Shown: positions 8,918-17,897 of the stretch, in pieces | Position numbering within the stretch: the stretch's first letter is position 1 | How the letters are laid out: the number at the start of each line of letters is the position of its first letter | Assembly (NCBI GenBank): GCA_043557195.1 | Contig: CP121314.1 | Span: 124,001-188,000 of the forward strand | Origin: Jejuia sp043557195 | Lineage (GTDB): Bacteria; Bacteroidota; Bacteroidia; Flavobacteriales; Flavobacteriaceae | DNA: 64,000 bases | Direction: 5' to 3' | Position numbers and translations under genes: made by a program | The notes under the pieces: generated by a model | Database searches by the model: none | What the model was told of the DNA's origin: nothing | The model's input: the letters and a program-made list of their open reading frames with translations, nothing else

Positions 8918-10177
8918 CTACTCTCCCATAGCAGACATTACTGCAGCTGATAAACGCTTGTAAGTCCCATTTTGCAACCTCTCCCTAATAGCATCAAATG
9001 CATCTAGAGTTTCTCTAACATCTTCTAATGTATGCGTAGCAGTTGGAATCATTCTTAGTAGAATTAATCCTTTAGGTATTACTGGGTAAACCACTATAGA
9101 ACAGAATATTCCATAATTTTCACGTAAGTCTTTTACAAGTGCCATAGCCTCAGGAATACTACCTTTAAGATACACAGGCGTTACACAGCTTTGCGTAGTA
9201 CCAATATCAAAACCTCTTTCCTTCAAACCAGATTGTAACGCGTTAACAATCTTCCAAAGGTTTTCTTTTAACTCTGGCATAGTTCTCAACATATCCAAAC
9301 GTTTTAATGCACCTTTTACAAGTTGCATCTGCAAAGACTTTGCAAACATTTGAGAACGTAAATTGTATTTTAAGTAATCTATAATTTCTTGATCTCCTGC
9401 AATAAAAGCACCGGTACTCGCCATAGATTTTGCAAAGGTTGCAAAGTACACATCAATATCATCTTGCACACCTTGCTCCTCGCCAGCTCCAGCTCCTGTA
9501 GCTCCTAGTGTACCAAAACCATGTGCATCATCAACAAAAAGTCTGAAATTAAACTTCTTTTTAAGTTCTACGATTTCCTTTAAACGCCCTTGTTCTCCTC
9601 GCATCCCAAACACACCTTCAGAAATCACTAAAATCCCTCCTCCAGTTTGTTCCGCCATTTTAGTAGCACGTTCTAAGTTTTTTTCTAAACTCTCAACATC
9701 ATTATGCTTATAAGTAAAACGTTTCCCCATATGCAGACGAACACCATCTATGATACAAGCATGGGCATCAACATCATATACAATAATATCATCTTTTGAA
9801 ACTAAAGCATCAATAGTAGACACCATTCCTTGATAGCCGAAGTTCAATAAATAAGCAGCTTCTTTATTAACAAAAGCAGCTAATTCATTTTGCAATTGCT
9901 CATGAAGATTTGTGTGGCCAGACATCATACGCGCTCCCATAGGATAAGCAGAACCATATTCTGCAGCAGCTTCTGCATCTACCTTTCTAACCTCAGGATG
10001 GTTTGCTAAACCTAAATAATCATTTATACTCCATGTAATCACATCTTTACCTTGAAACTTCATTCTATTAGAAATTTCTCCTTCAAGTTTAGGAAACACA
10101 AAATAACCTTCAGCATGGGCAGCCCACTTTCCTAAAGGTCCTTTATCCTTGTAAATCTTATCAAATAAATCTTTCAT
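8918..10177 (-). CDS. Alpha-oxoamine synthase (serine palmitoyltransferase / cysteate acyltransferase-like)
   Basis: A 419-residue fold-type I PLP enzyme of the alpha-oxoamine synthase family (BioF, Kbl, SPT). Visible hallmarks: WSINDYLGLANHP (residues 49-61), the cofactor-stacking histidine in DVDAHAC, the DDAHG motif (216-220) and the Schiff-base lysine K250 in TFAKS. It condenses an amino acid with an acyl thioester, with decarboxylation. In this phylum the likely products are 3-ketosphinganine-type bases, or 3-ketocapnine if the amino acid is cysteate. A cysteine-synthase-like gene lies just upstream on the same strand, which favours the sulfonolipid role (cysteate-C-fatty acyltransferase, CapB/SulA type). 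Serine palmitoyltransferase remains the main alternative. Confidence 0.8.
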   Translation of the reverse strand: MKDLFDKIYKDKGPLGKWAAHAEGYFVFPKLEGEISNRMKFQGKDVITWSINDYLGLANHPEVRKVDAEAAAEYGSAYPMGARMMSGHTNLHEQLQNELAAFVNKEAAYLLNFGYQGMVSTIDALVSKDDIIVYDVDAHACIIDGVRLHMGKRFTYKHNDVESLEKNLERATKMAEQTGGGILVISEGVFGMRGEQGRLKEIVELKKKFNFRLFVDDAHGFGTLGATGAGAGEEQGVQDDIDVYFATFAKSMASTGAFIAGDQEIIDYLKYNLRSQMFAKSLQMQLVKGALKRLDMLRTMPELKENLWKIVNALQSGLKERGFDIGTTQSCVTPVYLKGSIPEAMALVKDLRENYGIFCSIVVYPVIPKGLILLRMIPTATHTLEDVRETLDAFDAIRERLQNGTYKRLSAAVMSAMGE

Positions 10178-10346
10178 CTACTATTAAATATATATACTTA
10201 AATTAAACATAATAATCGAACATGTTTATTGTTCATTTATGTTTAGACATGAAGTTTTTTCAGTTCTTAGTTAGTGCTGCAAAATTAAAAATTTAACTGG
10301 TTTATGCATAATTTTTACCCTTCAATTATTTACAAAATAAAAAAAG

Positions 10347-10381
10347 AAATGGTTTTTTGCTAAAAAAACAAAAAACCATTT
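10347..10381 (-). terminator. Intrinsic terminator of the cysteine-synthase-like gene
   Basis: A 13-bp inverted repeat (10347-10359 with 10369-10381) followed on the minus strand by a T-rich run, 23 bases after the stop at 10404. It shows the two sulfur/PLP genes are separate transcripts. Confidence 0.75.
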
Positions 10382-10403
10382 TATAAAAGTATTTAAATAC
10401 TTC

Positions 10404-11444
10404 TTATTTTATGTACTGAATTGATTGCGAAGCTTCTTCGTGAATACTGTCAAAAAAGCCTTGATCGTTCATCCATTTATCAGAATATACTTTACTCATG
10501 TAACGAGAACCATGATCAGGGAAAATGACAACAACTAAGTCGTCTTTTTTAAATCTTTTTTCCTCTCCTAATTGCTTTATAGCTTGAATAGCCGCTCCTG
10601 AAGTATAGCCTACAAACATACCTTCAGTTCTTGCAATTTCTCTTGCAGTATGCGCACTATCTTCGTCGTTTACTTTAACAAACTCATCTATACTATCAAA
10701 ATCGGTAGCAGCAGGAATCAAATTTTTTCCTAAACCTTCAATTCTGTATGGATAAATCTCTTTTTCATCAAACTCACGAGTTTCATGATACTTTTTAATT
10801 ACTGAACCGAAAGCATCTACACCAATTATTTGGATATTTGGGTTCTGTTCTTTTAAGTATTTTGCAGTACCAGAAATTGTTCCTCCTGTTCCACTACAAG
10901 CCACTAAATGCGTTATTTTACCTTCAGTTTGCTTCCAGATTTCTGGACCAGTAGATGCGTAGTGTGCATCAATATTTAACTGGTTAAAATATTGGTTAAT
11001 GTATACCGAACCTTTCATTTCATCATGCAAACGCTTGGCTACCTGATAATATGAACGTGGATCGTCTGCACTTACATGCGCAGGACAAACATAAACCTTA
11101 GCACCCATGGTTTTCAGCATATCTATTTTATCTGCTGAAGATTTAGAACTTACTGCAAGAATACAATCATAACCTTTTATGATGCTTACCATAGCTAAAC
11201 TAAAACCTGTATTACCAGATGTAGTTTCTATGATTGTATCTCCAGGTTTTAAAATCCCTTGCCTTTCAGCTTGTTCTATAATGTAAAGTGCTATTCTATC
11301 TTTTGAAGATTGCCCAGGGTTGAAAGATTCTACCTTTGCGTAAAACTTCCCTTTTAGCTTTGAAGTAATTCGATTAAGCTTAACAAGCGGTGTATTGCCC
11401 ACTAAATCTAATACATTATCAAAAACTTTATTTTTTTGTTTCAT
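10404..11444 (-). CDS. PLP-dependent cysteine-synthase-family enzyme, candidate cysteate synthase
   Basis: A 346-residue fold-type II PLP enzyme. Visible: VGNTPLVKLN (residues 15-24), the PLP lysine K48 in NPGQSSKDR, TSGNTG, and the phosphate-binding loop GTGGTISG. Features of the cystathionine-beta-synthase-like branch are present (MLKTMGAKVYVCPAHVSADDPRSYY and FPDHGSRYMSKVYSDKWM), but there is no C-terminal CBS domain. Possible reactions are cysteine synthesis, cystathionine synthesis, or cysteate synthesis from O-phosphoserine and sulfite. Adjacency to an alpha-oxoamine synthase matches the two early steps of capnine synthesis, so cysteate synthase (CapA type) is my preferred inference. 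Sequence alone does not settle the substrate. Confidence 0.8.
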   Translation of the reverse strand: MKQKNKVFDNVLDLVGNTPLVKLNRITSKLKGKFYAKVESFNPGQSSKDRIALYIIEQAERQGILKPGDTIIETTSGNTGFSLAMVSIIKGYDCILAVSSKSSADKIDMLKTMGAKVYVCPAHVSADDPRSYYQVAKRLHDEMKGSVYINQYFNQLNIDAHYASTGPEIWKQTEGKITHLVACSGTGGTISGTAKYLKEQNPNIQIIGVDAFGSVIKKYHETREFDEKEIYPYRIEGLGKNLIPAATDFDSIDEFVKVNDEDSAHTAREIARTEGMFVGYTSGAAIQAIKQLGEEKRFKKDDLVVVIFPDHGSRYMSKVYSDKWMNDQGFFDSIHEEASQSIQYIK

Positions 11445-11518
11445 AAATGTAATTTATCAGCAATTTGAATAAATCAAAAATGATGACTTTAACTGGGCAA
11501 AAATAAGGATTTTTTTTA

Positions 11519-13600
11519 TTAGTGCCTAATCTCTTCTAAATCTAATAAAAACGCATATTCTAAGGCTACTTCTTTTAAACTCTCAAACCGTCCTGAAGCC
11601 CCACCATGTCCAGCATCCATATCGGTATGCAATAGTAATTTATTGTTGTTTGTCTTTAAATCTCTAAGTTTTGCAACCCATTTTGCAGGCTCCCAATATT
11701 GTACTTGAGAATCGTGCAACCCTGTGGTTACAAGCATGTTTGGATAATCTTTAGCTTCAACATTATCATAAGGAGAATAAGACTTCATGTAATTGTAAAA
11801 TTCTGTATCATTTGGATTTCCCCATTCATCATATTCACCTGTCGTTAAAGGAATACTATCATCCAACATCGTTGTAACAACATCAACAAATGGTACAGCG
11901 GCTAAAACGCCTTTATATAATTCTGGATTCATATTAATTATTGCTCCCATCAATAATCCACCAGCTGATCCTCCATAGGCATATAAATGATCATTAGACG
12001 TGTATCTTTCTGAAATTAAATACTTTGAACAATCAATAAAATCGGTAAATGTGTTTTTCTTAGTTAATAACTTTCCCTCTTCATACCAGTCTCTACCTAA
12101 ATACTCACCTCCCCTAACATGGCTAATCGCATAAATAAAACCACGATCTAGCAAACTTAACCTAATACTCGAAAACGAAGGGTCTATGGTTGAGCCATAA
12201 GATCCATAAGCATATTGCAGCAATGGGTTTGTTCCATCTAACGCAATACCTTTTTTATACACAATTGAAATTGGCACTTTTACACCATCTCTCGCCGTAG
12301 CCCAAAGTCGTTTTGACTCATAATTTTCTTTTTTAAAAGTACCACCTAGAACTTCTTGTTCTTTTTTGATGTCTTTCGTTTTTGTTTTGAAATTATAATC
12401 TATAATAGAACTTGGATTGGTTAATCCATTATAGCCATAACGCAGTGTATCGCTTTCAAAATCAGGGTTATTACCCAAATATGCATTATAAGTCTCGTTA
12501 TTAAAAGGCAAATAATAATCTTCATTACCATTCCAACTGATAATCCTAATATTATTCAATCCGTTTTTACGCTCATTTACTACTAAATACTCTTTAAATA
12601 TCTCAATATCTTCTACTAAAACATGGTTTCTATGAGGAATTACATCCTCCCAATTACCCTTTTCAGTATTAGTCTCAGGTGTTTTACAGACTTTAAAATT
12701 AGTTGAATTATCAGCGTTAGTTATAATGTAAAAACTGTCATCAAAATGTGCAATGGAGTATTCTAAATCCTTTGTGCGTTCTTGAAAAACCTTAAAATCT
12801 CCATTGGGAGTATCAGCATTTAAAATTCTATATTCTGTGGTTAGTGTACTCGAAGAACCAATAACCAAATACTTTTTAGATTTTGTTTTATATATGAAGG
12901 TGTTATAGGTGTCGTCTTCCTCATGAAACACCTCAACATCCTGTTCTTCATGTGTTCCTAAAACATGTTTAAAAATTTTATAGGAGCGCAAAGTTACCTC
13001 GTCTCTTTTAGCATAAAACAAGGTTTTATTATCATTCGCCCAAGTAATACTTCCCGTAGTATTTTTTATTTCGTCCTTGTAAACATCTCCAGTAACAAGG
13101 TTTTTTACCCTGATAGTGTATTGTCTTCTACTTACTACATCAGTTGAAAAAGCAGCCATCGTATTATCAGAACTTATAGAAATGCCTCCAAGTTTAAAGT
13201 AAGCATGGTCTTTAGCCATAACATTACAATCAAATAAAATTTCTTCAGACGATTCTAGAGATTCTTTTTTTCTAACATATATAGGATAATCTTTACCCGT
13301 TTCAAATTTAGTGATGTACCAATAGCCATTTAGCTTGTAAGGCACAGATGTATCATCCTCCTTAATTCTGGCTTTCATCTCTTCAAAAAGTTCGTTTTGA
13401 AAACCTTCTGTGTGCTGCATCATTGCTTTGGTATAGTTGTTTTCAGCGGTCAAATATTCTAGTACCTCTTTATTTTCTCTGTTATTTAACCAATAATAAT
13501 TATCAATTCTAGTATCATTATGAATGGTAAGTTTATGAGGTACTTTTTTTGCTACTGGTGGGTTTTCAATACCAATGGTCTTTGTCATTTTGTCTATCAT
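11519..13600 (-). CDS. ptrB: Oligopeptidase B (S9A prolyl oligopeptidase family)
   Basis: A 693-residue serine peptidase from the ATG at 13600. An N-terminal seven-bladed propeller (to about residue 410) is followed by the alpha/beta-hydrolase domain with GGSAGG (catalytic Ser 545), the acid in TGLHDSQV (Asp 630) and DAGHGG (His 665). It cleaves small peptides after basic residues in the cytoplasm or periplasm; no signal peptide is seen. The longest frame would begin at a TTG at 13618, but an exact -7 element TATTTTTG (minus strand, 13616-13623) overlaps that codon, so the ATG at 13600 is preferred with a leader of about 10 bases. Confidence 0.9.
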   Translation of the reverse strand: MIDKMTKTIGIENPPVAKKVPHKLTIHNDTRIDNYYWLNNRENKEVLEYLTAENNYTKAMMQHTEGFQNELFEEMKARIKEDDTSVPYKLNGYWYITKFETGKDYPIYVRKKESLESSEEILFDCNVMAKDHAYFKLGGISISSDNTMAAFSTDVVSRRQYTIRVKNLVTGDVYKDEIKNTTGSITWANDNKTLFYAKRDEVTLRSYKIFKHVLGTHEEQDVEVFHEEDDTYNTFIYKTKSKKYLVIGSSSTLTTEYRILNADTPNGDFKVFQERTKDLEYSIAHFDDSFYIITNADNSTNFKVCKTPETNTEKGNWEDVIPHRNHVLVEDIEIFKEYLVVNERKNGLNNIRIISWNGNEDYYLPFNNETYNAYLGNNPDFESDTLRYGYNGLTNPSSIIDYNFKTKTKDIKKEQEVLGGTFKKENYESKRLWATARDGVKVPISIVYKKGIALDGTNPLLQYAYGSYGSTIDPSFSSIRLSLLDRGFIYAISHVRGGEYLGRDWYEEGKLLTKKNTFTDFIDCSKYLISERYTSNDHLYAYGGSAGGLLMGAIINMNPELYKGVLAAVPFVDVVTTMLDDSIPLTTGEYDEWGNPNDTEFYNYMKSYSPYDNVEAKDYPNMLVTTGLHDSQVQYWEPAKWVAKLRDLKTNNNKLLLHTDMDAGHGGASGRFESLKEVALEYAFLLDLEEIRH

Positions 13601-13696
13601 CTTTGTAAGAGGAAGCAAAAATAAGGCTAATGATGAGAATTAGAAGCTGTTTTTTTACTTTAACAATTTTTGAACTAAAATTAGCTTGTATTTTGA

Positions 13697-13704
13697 TAAT
13701 TTTG
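13697..13704 (+). promoter_or_regulatory. -7 promoter element (TAATTTTG) of the ybaB gene
   Basis: Exact TAnnTTTG match 29 bases before the ATG at 13733. Confidence 0.5.
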
Positions 13705-13732
13705 TTAAACTAATTTTATTAAAACAGAAGAT

Positions 13733-14056
13733 ATGTTTGGAGATATGATGAATATGATGGGTAAACTAAAAGAAACCCAGAAAAAAGTTGAAGAAACTAA
13801 AAAACGTTTAGATACTGTATTAGTTGATGAGCAAAGTAATGATGGTAAACTAAAAATTACACTTACAGCAAACAGAGCTATAAAATCTATTGAAATTGAT
13901 GACGAATTACTTGAAGATAAAGAGCAGCTTGAAGATTATTTAATCATCACTTTAAATAAAGCCATAGAAAAAGCTACAAATGTAAATGAAACTGAGCTTG
14001 CTGCAGTTGCTAAAGAAGGTATGCCAAATATCCCTGGGATGGATATGTTTAAATAA
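13733..14056 (+). CDS. ybaB: YbaB/EbfC family nucleoid-associated protein
   Basis: A 107-residue protein with the family layout: a Met-rich start (MFGDMMNMMGKLKETQKKVEE), a basic helix, a central beta-sheet (GKLKITLTANRAIKSIEIDDELL) and a C-terminal helix. YbaB/EbfC proteins form dimers that bind DNA and are often adjacent to dnaX/recR. Here the neighbours are oligopeptidase B (divergent) and threonine aldolase (convergent, only 6 bases apart), so the usual replication context is absent. Confidence 0.88.
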   Translation: MFGDMMNMMGKLKETQKKVEETKKRLDTVLVDEQSNDGKLKITLTANRAIKSIEIDDELLEDKEQLEDYLIITLNKAIEKATNVNETELAAVAKEGMPNIPGMDMFK

Positions 14057-14062
14057 TCTTGC

Positions 14063-15085
14063 TTACCAATTTATAGTTTGAATAGTGCTTAAAAACTTTT
14101 GATGCATCTCATTAGTGTAATCTAAATGAGTCACCATTCTGAGTTTTCCTCCGCCCATTCCAATAATTAAAATATCATAATCACGTAGTTTCCGTTCAAA
14201 TATCACCTCATCCACATGATCATGTAATTCAAAAATGACGATATTGGTTTCAATAGGTTCTACTTGTTTTACAATCGATAAACCGGTTAACACTTCGCCT
14301 ATTTCTTTTGCTTTATTGTGGTCCTCAGCAAGACGCTCTACATTATTATTCATGGCATATAAGGCAGCCGCTGCTAAATAACCAGCTTGTCGCATATTAC
14401 CACCAAATATTTTTCTTATTCTAATAGCATCTTCCATTATATCACTATTTCCAACTAACATAGATCCTACAGGACACCCCAAACCTTTACTAAAACAAAC
14501 AGAAATGGTATCGAAAACCTCCCCATATTGTTTTGCAGTTTCATTCTTGGCTACCAAAGCATTCCATAAACGTGCACCATCTAAATGAAATCCTAGGTTG
14601 TTAACATTACACACAGACCTGATTTTTAGAATTTCATTAAAATCCCAACAGGCTCCTCCTCCTTTATTGGTAGTGTTTTCAATTTCAACAAGACTTGTTT
14701 TACTGTAATAATATGCATTAGGGTTTATGGCTTCTTTTACTTGTTTAGAGGTAAACATACCACGATCTCCATCAATTAAATGACATGAAACGCCACTATT
14801 AAAAGAAGCGCCTCCTGATTCATAATTATAAATATGAGCGTATTTATCACAAATTACTTGATCTCCAGGGTTAGTATGTAGTTTTAATGCGGTTTGATTC
14901 GCCATTGTTCCACTAGGAAAAAAGAGTGCTTGCTCTTTACCAAACATACTTGCTACGAGAGATTCTAATTTATTTACCGTCAAATCTTCTCTAAATACAT
15001 CATCTCCAACTTCGGCATGCATCATTGATTGCAGCATCTCTTTGGATGGCTTCGTAACCGTGTCGCTTCTTAAATCTATAATCAT
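14063..15085 (-). CDS. ltaE: Low-specificity L-threonine aldolase-type PLP enzyme
   Basis: A 340-residue protein, the usual length for the GntG/LtaE threonine-aldolase family. Visible: IDLRSDTVTKPS at the N-terminus, GDDVFREDLTV, FPSGTMANQTAL (PLP phosphate region), HLDGARLWNA (Asp contacting the PLP nitrogen) and the Schiff-base lysine K200 in CFSKGLGCPVGS. It cleaves L-threonine/allo-threonine to glycine and acetaldehyde in the cytoplasm. Convergent with ybaB, with no room for a terminator between them. Confidence 0.88.
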   Translation of the reverse strand: MIIDLRSDTVTKPSKEMLQSMMHAEVGDDVFREDLTVNKLESLVASMFGKEQALFFPSGTMANQTALKLHTNPGDQVICDKYAHIYNYESGGASFNSGVSCHLIDGDRGMFTSKQVKEAINPNAYYYSKTSLVEIENTTNKGGGACWDFNEILKIRSVCNVNNLGFHLDGARLWNALVAKNETAKQYGEVFDTISVCFSKGLGCPVGSMLVGNSDIMEDAIRIRKIFGGNMRQAGYLAAAALYAMNNNVERLAEDHNKAKEIGEVLTGLSIVKQVEPIETNIVIFELHDHVDEVIFERKLRDYDILIIGMGGGKLRMVTHLDYTNEMHQKFLSTIQTINW

Positions 15086-15174
15086 AACAAATTAAAGCGT
15101 TAAAATTAAGCTATTATTTGTAAAAAAATAATGTCATTAAATTATCTTTAGAGTTTTAAAACTAAATCTGCTAG

Positions 15175-17649
15175 ATGAAAAAAAATATTGCTCTTTTTAT
15201 ATTACTAATTTCGTTTTGCTCCTTTTCAGTTTTCAATAAAAATTATTTCGCAGAACTAGTTGAAGAAAAACTTGATGAATATAGCACCTCTTTCTCTCCA
15301 GAAAAAATATACATACATACAGACAAACCTTTTTATGGTTTAGATGAAACAATTTGGTATACCAGTTATTTAGTTGATGGCATTACCCATGAAAAAGCGG
15401 AGAAAAGTTGGGTGATTCACGTAGAATTGTTTGATGAACAAGACAGTATTGTTTCAAAAAAACGATTGTTCACCAATTTATATTCTGTAGGTGGAGATAT
15501 TAAAATAGACAAAAACTGGAAACCTGGAAAATACCTGCTACGGGCCTACACTAATTATATGCGCAATAATAATCCTGATTATTTTTTCAAAAAAGAAATT
15601 AATATTTGGGATGTTGATAAATTAGATAGTCTTAGTATTACTCTTAATAAAAATTCTGAAATTACAGAGAACAAAATATTCAAGCAAATAAAACCTGATT
15701 TGCATTTTTATCCTGAAGGTGGACATTTAATAGAAAACGTAAGAAGTAAAGTTGCTATTAAAATGAAAAACATTGGGTTAGATAATGTGCGTTTTTCTGG
15801 AGTAATTGTTAACGATAAAGACGAAGTTATTTCTGATTTTCAGACTGTGGAATTCGGATTAAGCATCTTTACGTTAAGCCCCAAACCTTCAGTAAGCTAT
15901 TTCGCGAAATTAGAAGTAAATGGTGTTGAATATAAATATGAGTTACCAAAGGCACTACAAAATGGGTTTTCACTAAGTGCTTTAAATACTGGCAATAATA
16001 TTATAGTTAATGCTGCTTCAAATACACCAACAGGTTTATTAAACACATACTTGGTTGCGCATCAACGTGGCAAACTTGTGCTTAGTAAATTTCAAAAGGA
16101 ACAAACGAATAATTACACTTTTAAAATTCCAACCAAGGCTTTAAAAGATGGAGTTATGCATCTAACGCTTTTTGATGCTACCGGGAATCCTGTGAACGAA
16201 AGATTAGTTTTTGTTAGTAATAAAAATGATAAAGGTTTTCTTGAAATTAAGAAGACAAAAGAAGTTTTAAGCAATAGAAAAGAGCAAGTAATTAATATTA
16301 TTACAAAAGATCATAATGGAAATGTGCTTCCAAGTTATCTATCTATGAGTATAAGAGATTTAAACGCTTTTCCATACAACAGATTCGATAAGAATATAAA
16401 AACCTACTTACTTTTAAACTCAGATTTAAGAGGAGCTATTAAGAGTCCTGGTTATTTTTTTGATGGTGAATTCACAAAGAAAAGACAGTATTTATTAGAT
16501 TTAGTAATGCTAACGAATGGTTGGCGCCGTTTTACCTGGAGAAATTTATTATTTAAGAAGAAGAAAAACTTGTACCACCCTGAAAAGGGAATTTATATTT
16601 CTGGCAAAACTCAACGCTTAAAAAAGCCCTATGGCCCAATTTCTACGGCAACACGACTCACATTCTATGGAGAGAACAATATTGCACAAGAGCCTACAAT
16701 AAAAACCAATGAAATTGGCGAATTCTCATTTGGCCCATTCATATTCTTTGATTCTATACAAACCATTGTTGAAAGCAGACTTACTGATTTTAAATCGAAA
16801 AATGAAAAAGACAGAGAAGTTTTGATTTTAGTAGATCAAAATAAAAATGAAAGCCCAGAATTAAATAGAAATAATACAAAAGAAGAAGTACATTCCAAAG
16901 ATTTGCAATTAGAAAACTTCTCAAAGGTCTCAAAATACATCCGTGAGCTAAATGAGGAGCTTGACCAAAAAATCCAGAAACTAGATGAAGTAACTGTAAT
17001 TGCGAACATTGAAGAAGCCCTAGATGAACGCCAAGAACAAATGAATAACTCTACCGACTATGGTTATCCCTCTAATAGATTGGATTTAGAAACAGATTAT
17101 GTTGAAAGTGGTCAAACCATATTTGATTTGTTAAACACTATACCAGGTGTTAACGCATATAATGATAGTATAACCATACGTCAAGGCACTGGAGCTCCAC
17201 TCATTCTGCTTGATAAATTTCCTGTTGAAGTAGATTTTCTACAATCTATTATGGCAGCTGAAGTTTCTTTTGTTGACATATTAAAAGGTGCCGATGCGGC
17301 ATTTTATTCAAGAGGTGCCAATGGTGTAGTAGCCATATATACTAAAACCGGATATTCTAACATTTATAGAAACGTAAAGAGAAAACCTGGAATCATCGAT
17401 TTTGCTGCTGAAGGGTTTTACACCGCAAAAGAGTTCTACTCTCCAGATCATATTACTTCTTTTGATGCAGTTACTCCAGATATAAGAACTACACTGCACT
17501 GGGAACCAAAAATAGCTATCAATTCAGAACTTGGAAAAGATATTTCGTTTTTTACCTGCGATTCTGATAGCGATTATATTATTGAAGTGCAAGGTATATC
17601 TGAATCTGGAATACCTTTATATGGCACTAGTACTTTTTCAGTAGAGTAA
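15175..17649 (+). CDS. Secreted macroglobulin-domain protein with C-terminal TonB-plug-like domain
   Basis: An 824-residue exported protein. An N-terminal hydrophobic signal (MKKNIALFILLISFCSFSVF) is followed by an MG2-like domain (EKIYIHTDKPFYGLDETIWY, about residues 43-120, resembling bacterial alpha-2-macroglobulins). A series of beta-sandwich segments follows (about 150-570), then a plug-like domain (about 600-725: DEVTVIA...TIFDLLNTIPGV...GANGVVAIYTKTG). There is no beta-barrel after the plug, so it is not a receptor in the normal sense. This architecture is recurrent in Flavobacteriia and of unknown role; periplasmic or surface location is inferred. It stands alone between divergent and distant neighbours. 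Confidence 0.75.
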   Translation: MKKNIALFILLISFCSFSVFNKNYFAELVEEKLDEYSTSFSPEKIYIHTDKPFYGLDETIWYTSYLVDGITHEKAEKSWVIHVELFDEQDSIVSKKRLFTNLYSVGGDIKIDKNWKPGKYLLRAYTNYMRNNNPDYFFKKEINIWDVDKLDSLSITLNKNSEITENKIFKQIKPDLHFYPEGGHLIENVRSKVAIKMKNIGLDNVRFSGVIVNDKDEVISDFQTVEFGLSIFTLSPKPSVSYFAKLEVNGVEYKYELPKALQNGFSLSALNTGNNIIVNAASNTPTGLLNTYLVAHQRGKLVLSKFQKEQTNNYTFKIPTKALKDGVMHLTLFDATGNPVNERLVFVSNKNDKGFLEIKKTKEVLSNRKEQVINIITKDHNGNVLPSYLSMSIRDLNAFPYNRFDKNIKTYLLLNSDLRGAIKSPGYFFDGEFTKKRQYLLDLVMLTNGWRRFTWRNLLFKKKKNLYHPEKGIYISGKTQRLKKPYGPISTATRLTFYGENNIAQEPTIKTNEIGEFSFGPFIFFDSIQTIVESRLTDFKSKNEKDREVLILVDQNKNESPELNRNNTKEEVHSKDLQLENFSKVSKYIRELNEELDQKIQKLDEVTVIANIEEALDERQEQMNNSTDYGYPSNRLDLETDYVESGQTIFDLLNTIPGVNAYNDSITIRQGTGAPLILLDKFPVEVDFLQSIMAAEVSFVDILKGADAAFYSRGANGVVAIYTKTGYSNIYRNVKRKPGIIDFAAEGFYTAKEFYSPDHITSFDAVTPDIRTTLHWEPKIAINSELGKDISFFTCDSDSDYIIEVQGISESGIPLYGTSTFSVE

Positions 17650-17897
17650 TAAACTAACTATAACATAAGATGTTTACTTCTAGCTTAAAGTACTATTAAA
17701 CAATTTTCATAATTCCAATTGATTTAATACGATTTGTCTAAAAAAAAGGCTTTTAATCTATTGAACCCTAAAAACTTGGGTTTTATCTATTAATCGAAAA
17801 AATATTTCTTTTAACAAAAATTTAATAGGGCGGATAAGTCTTTTTATAAATTTACCCCCAGTTAACTATTAATCTGATAAACACAAATTTTTAAATT

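Noticed and set aside
13601..13618. N-terminal extension of oligopeptidase B from a TTG
   Set aside because: Overlaps an exact -7 promoter element; the ATG at 13600 is the better start.
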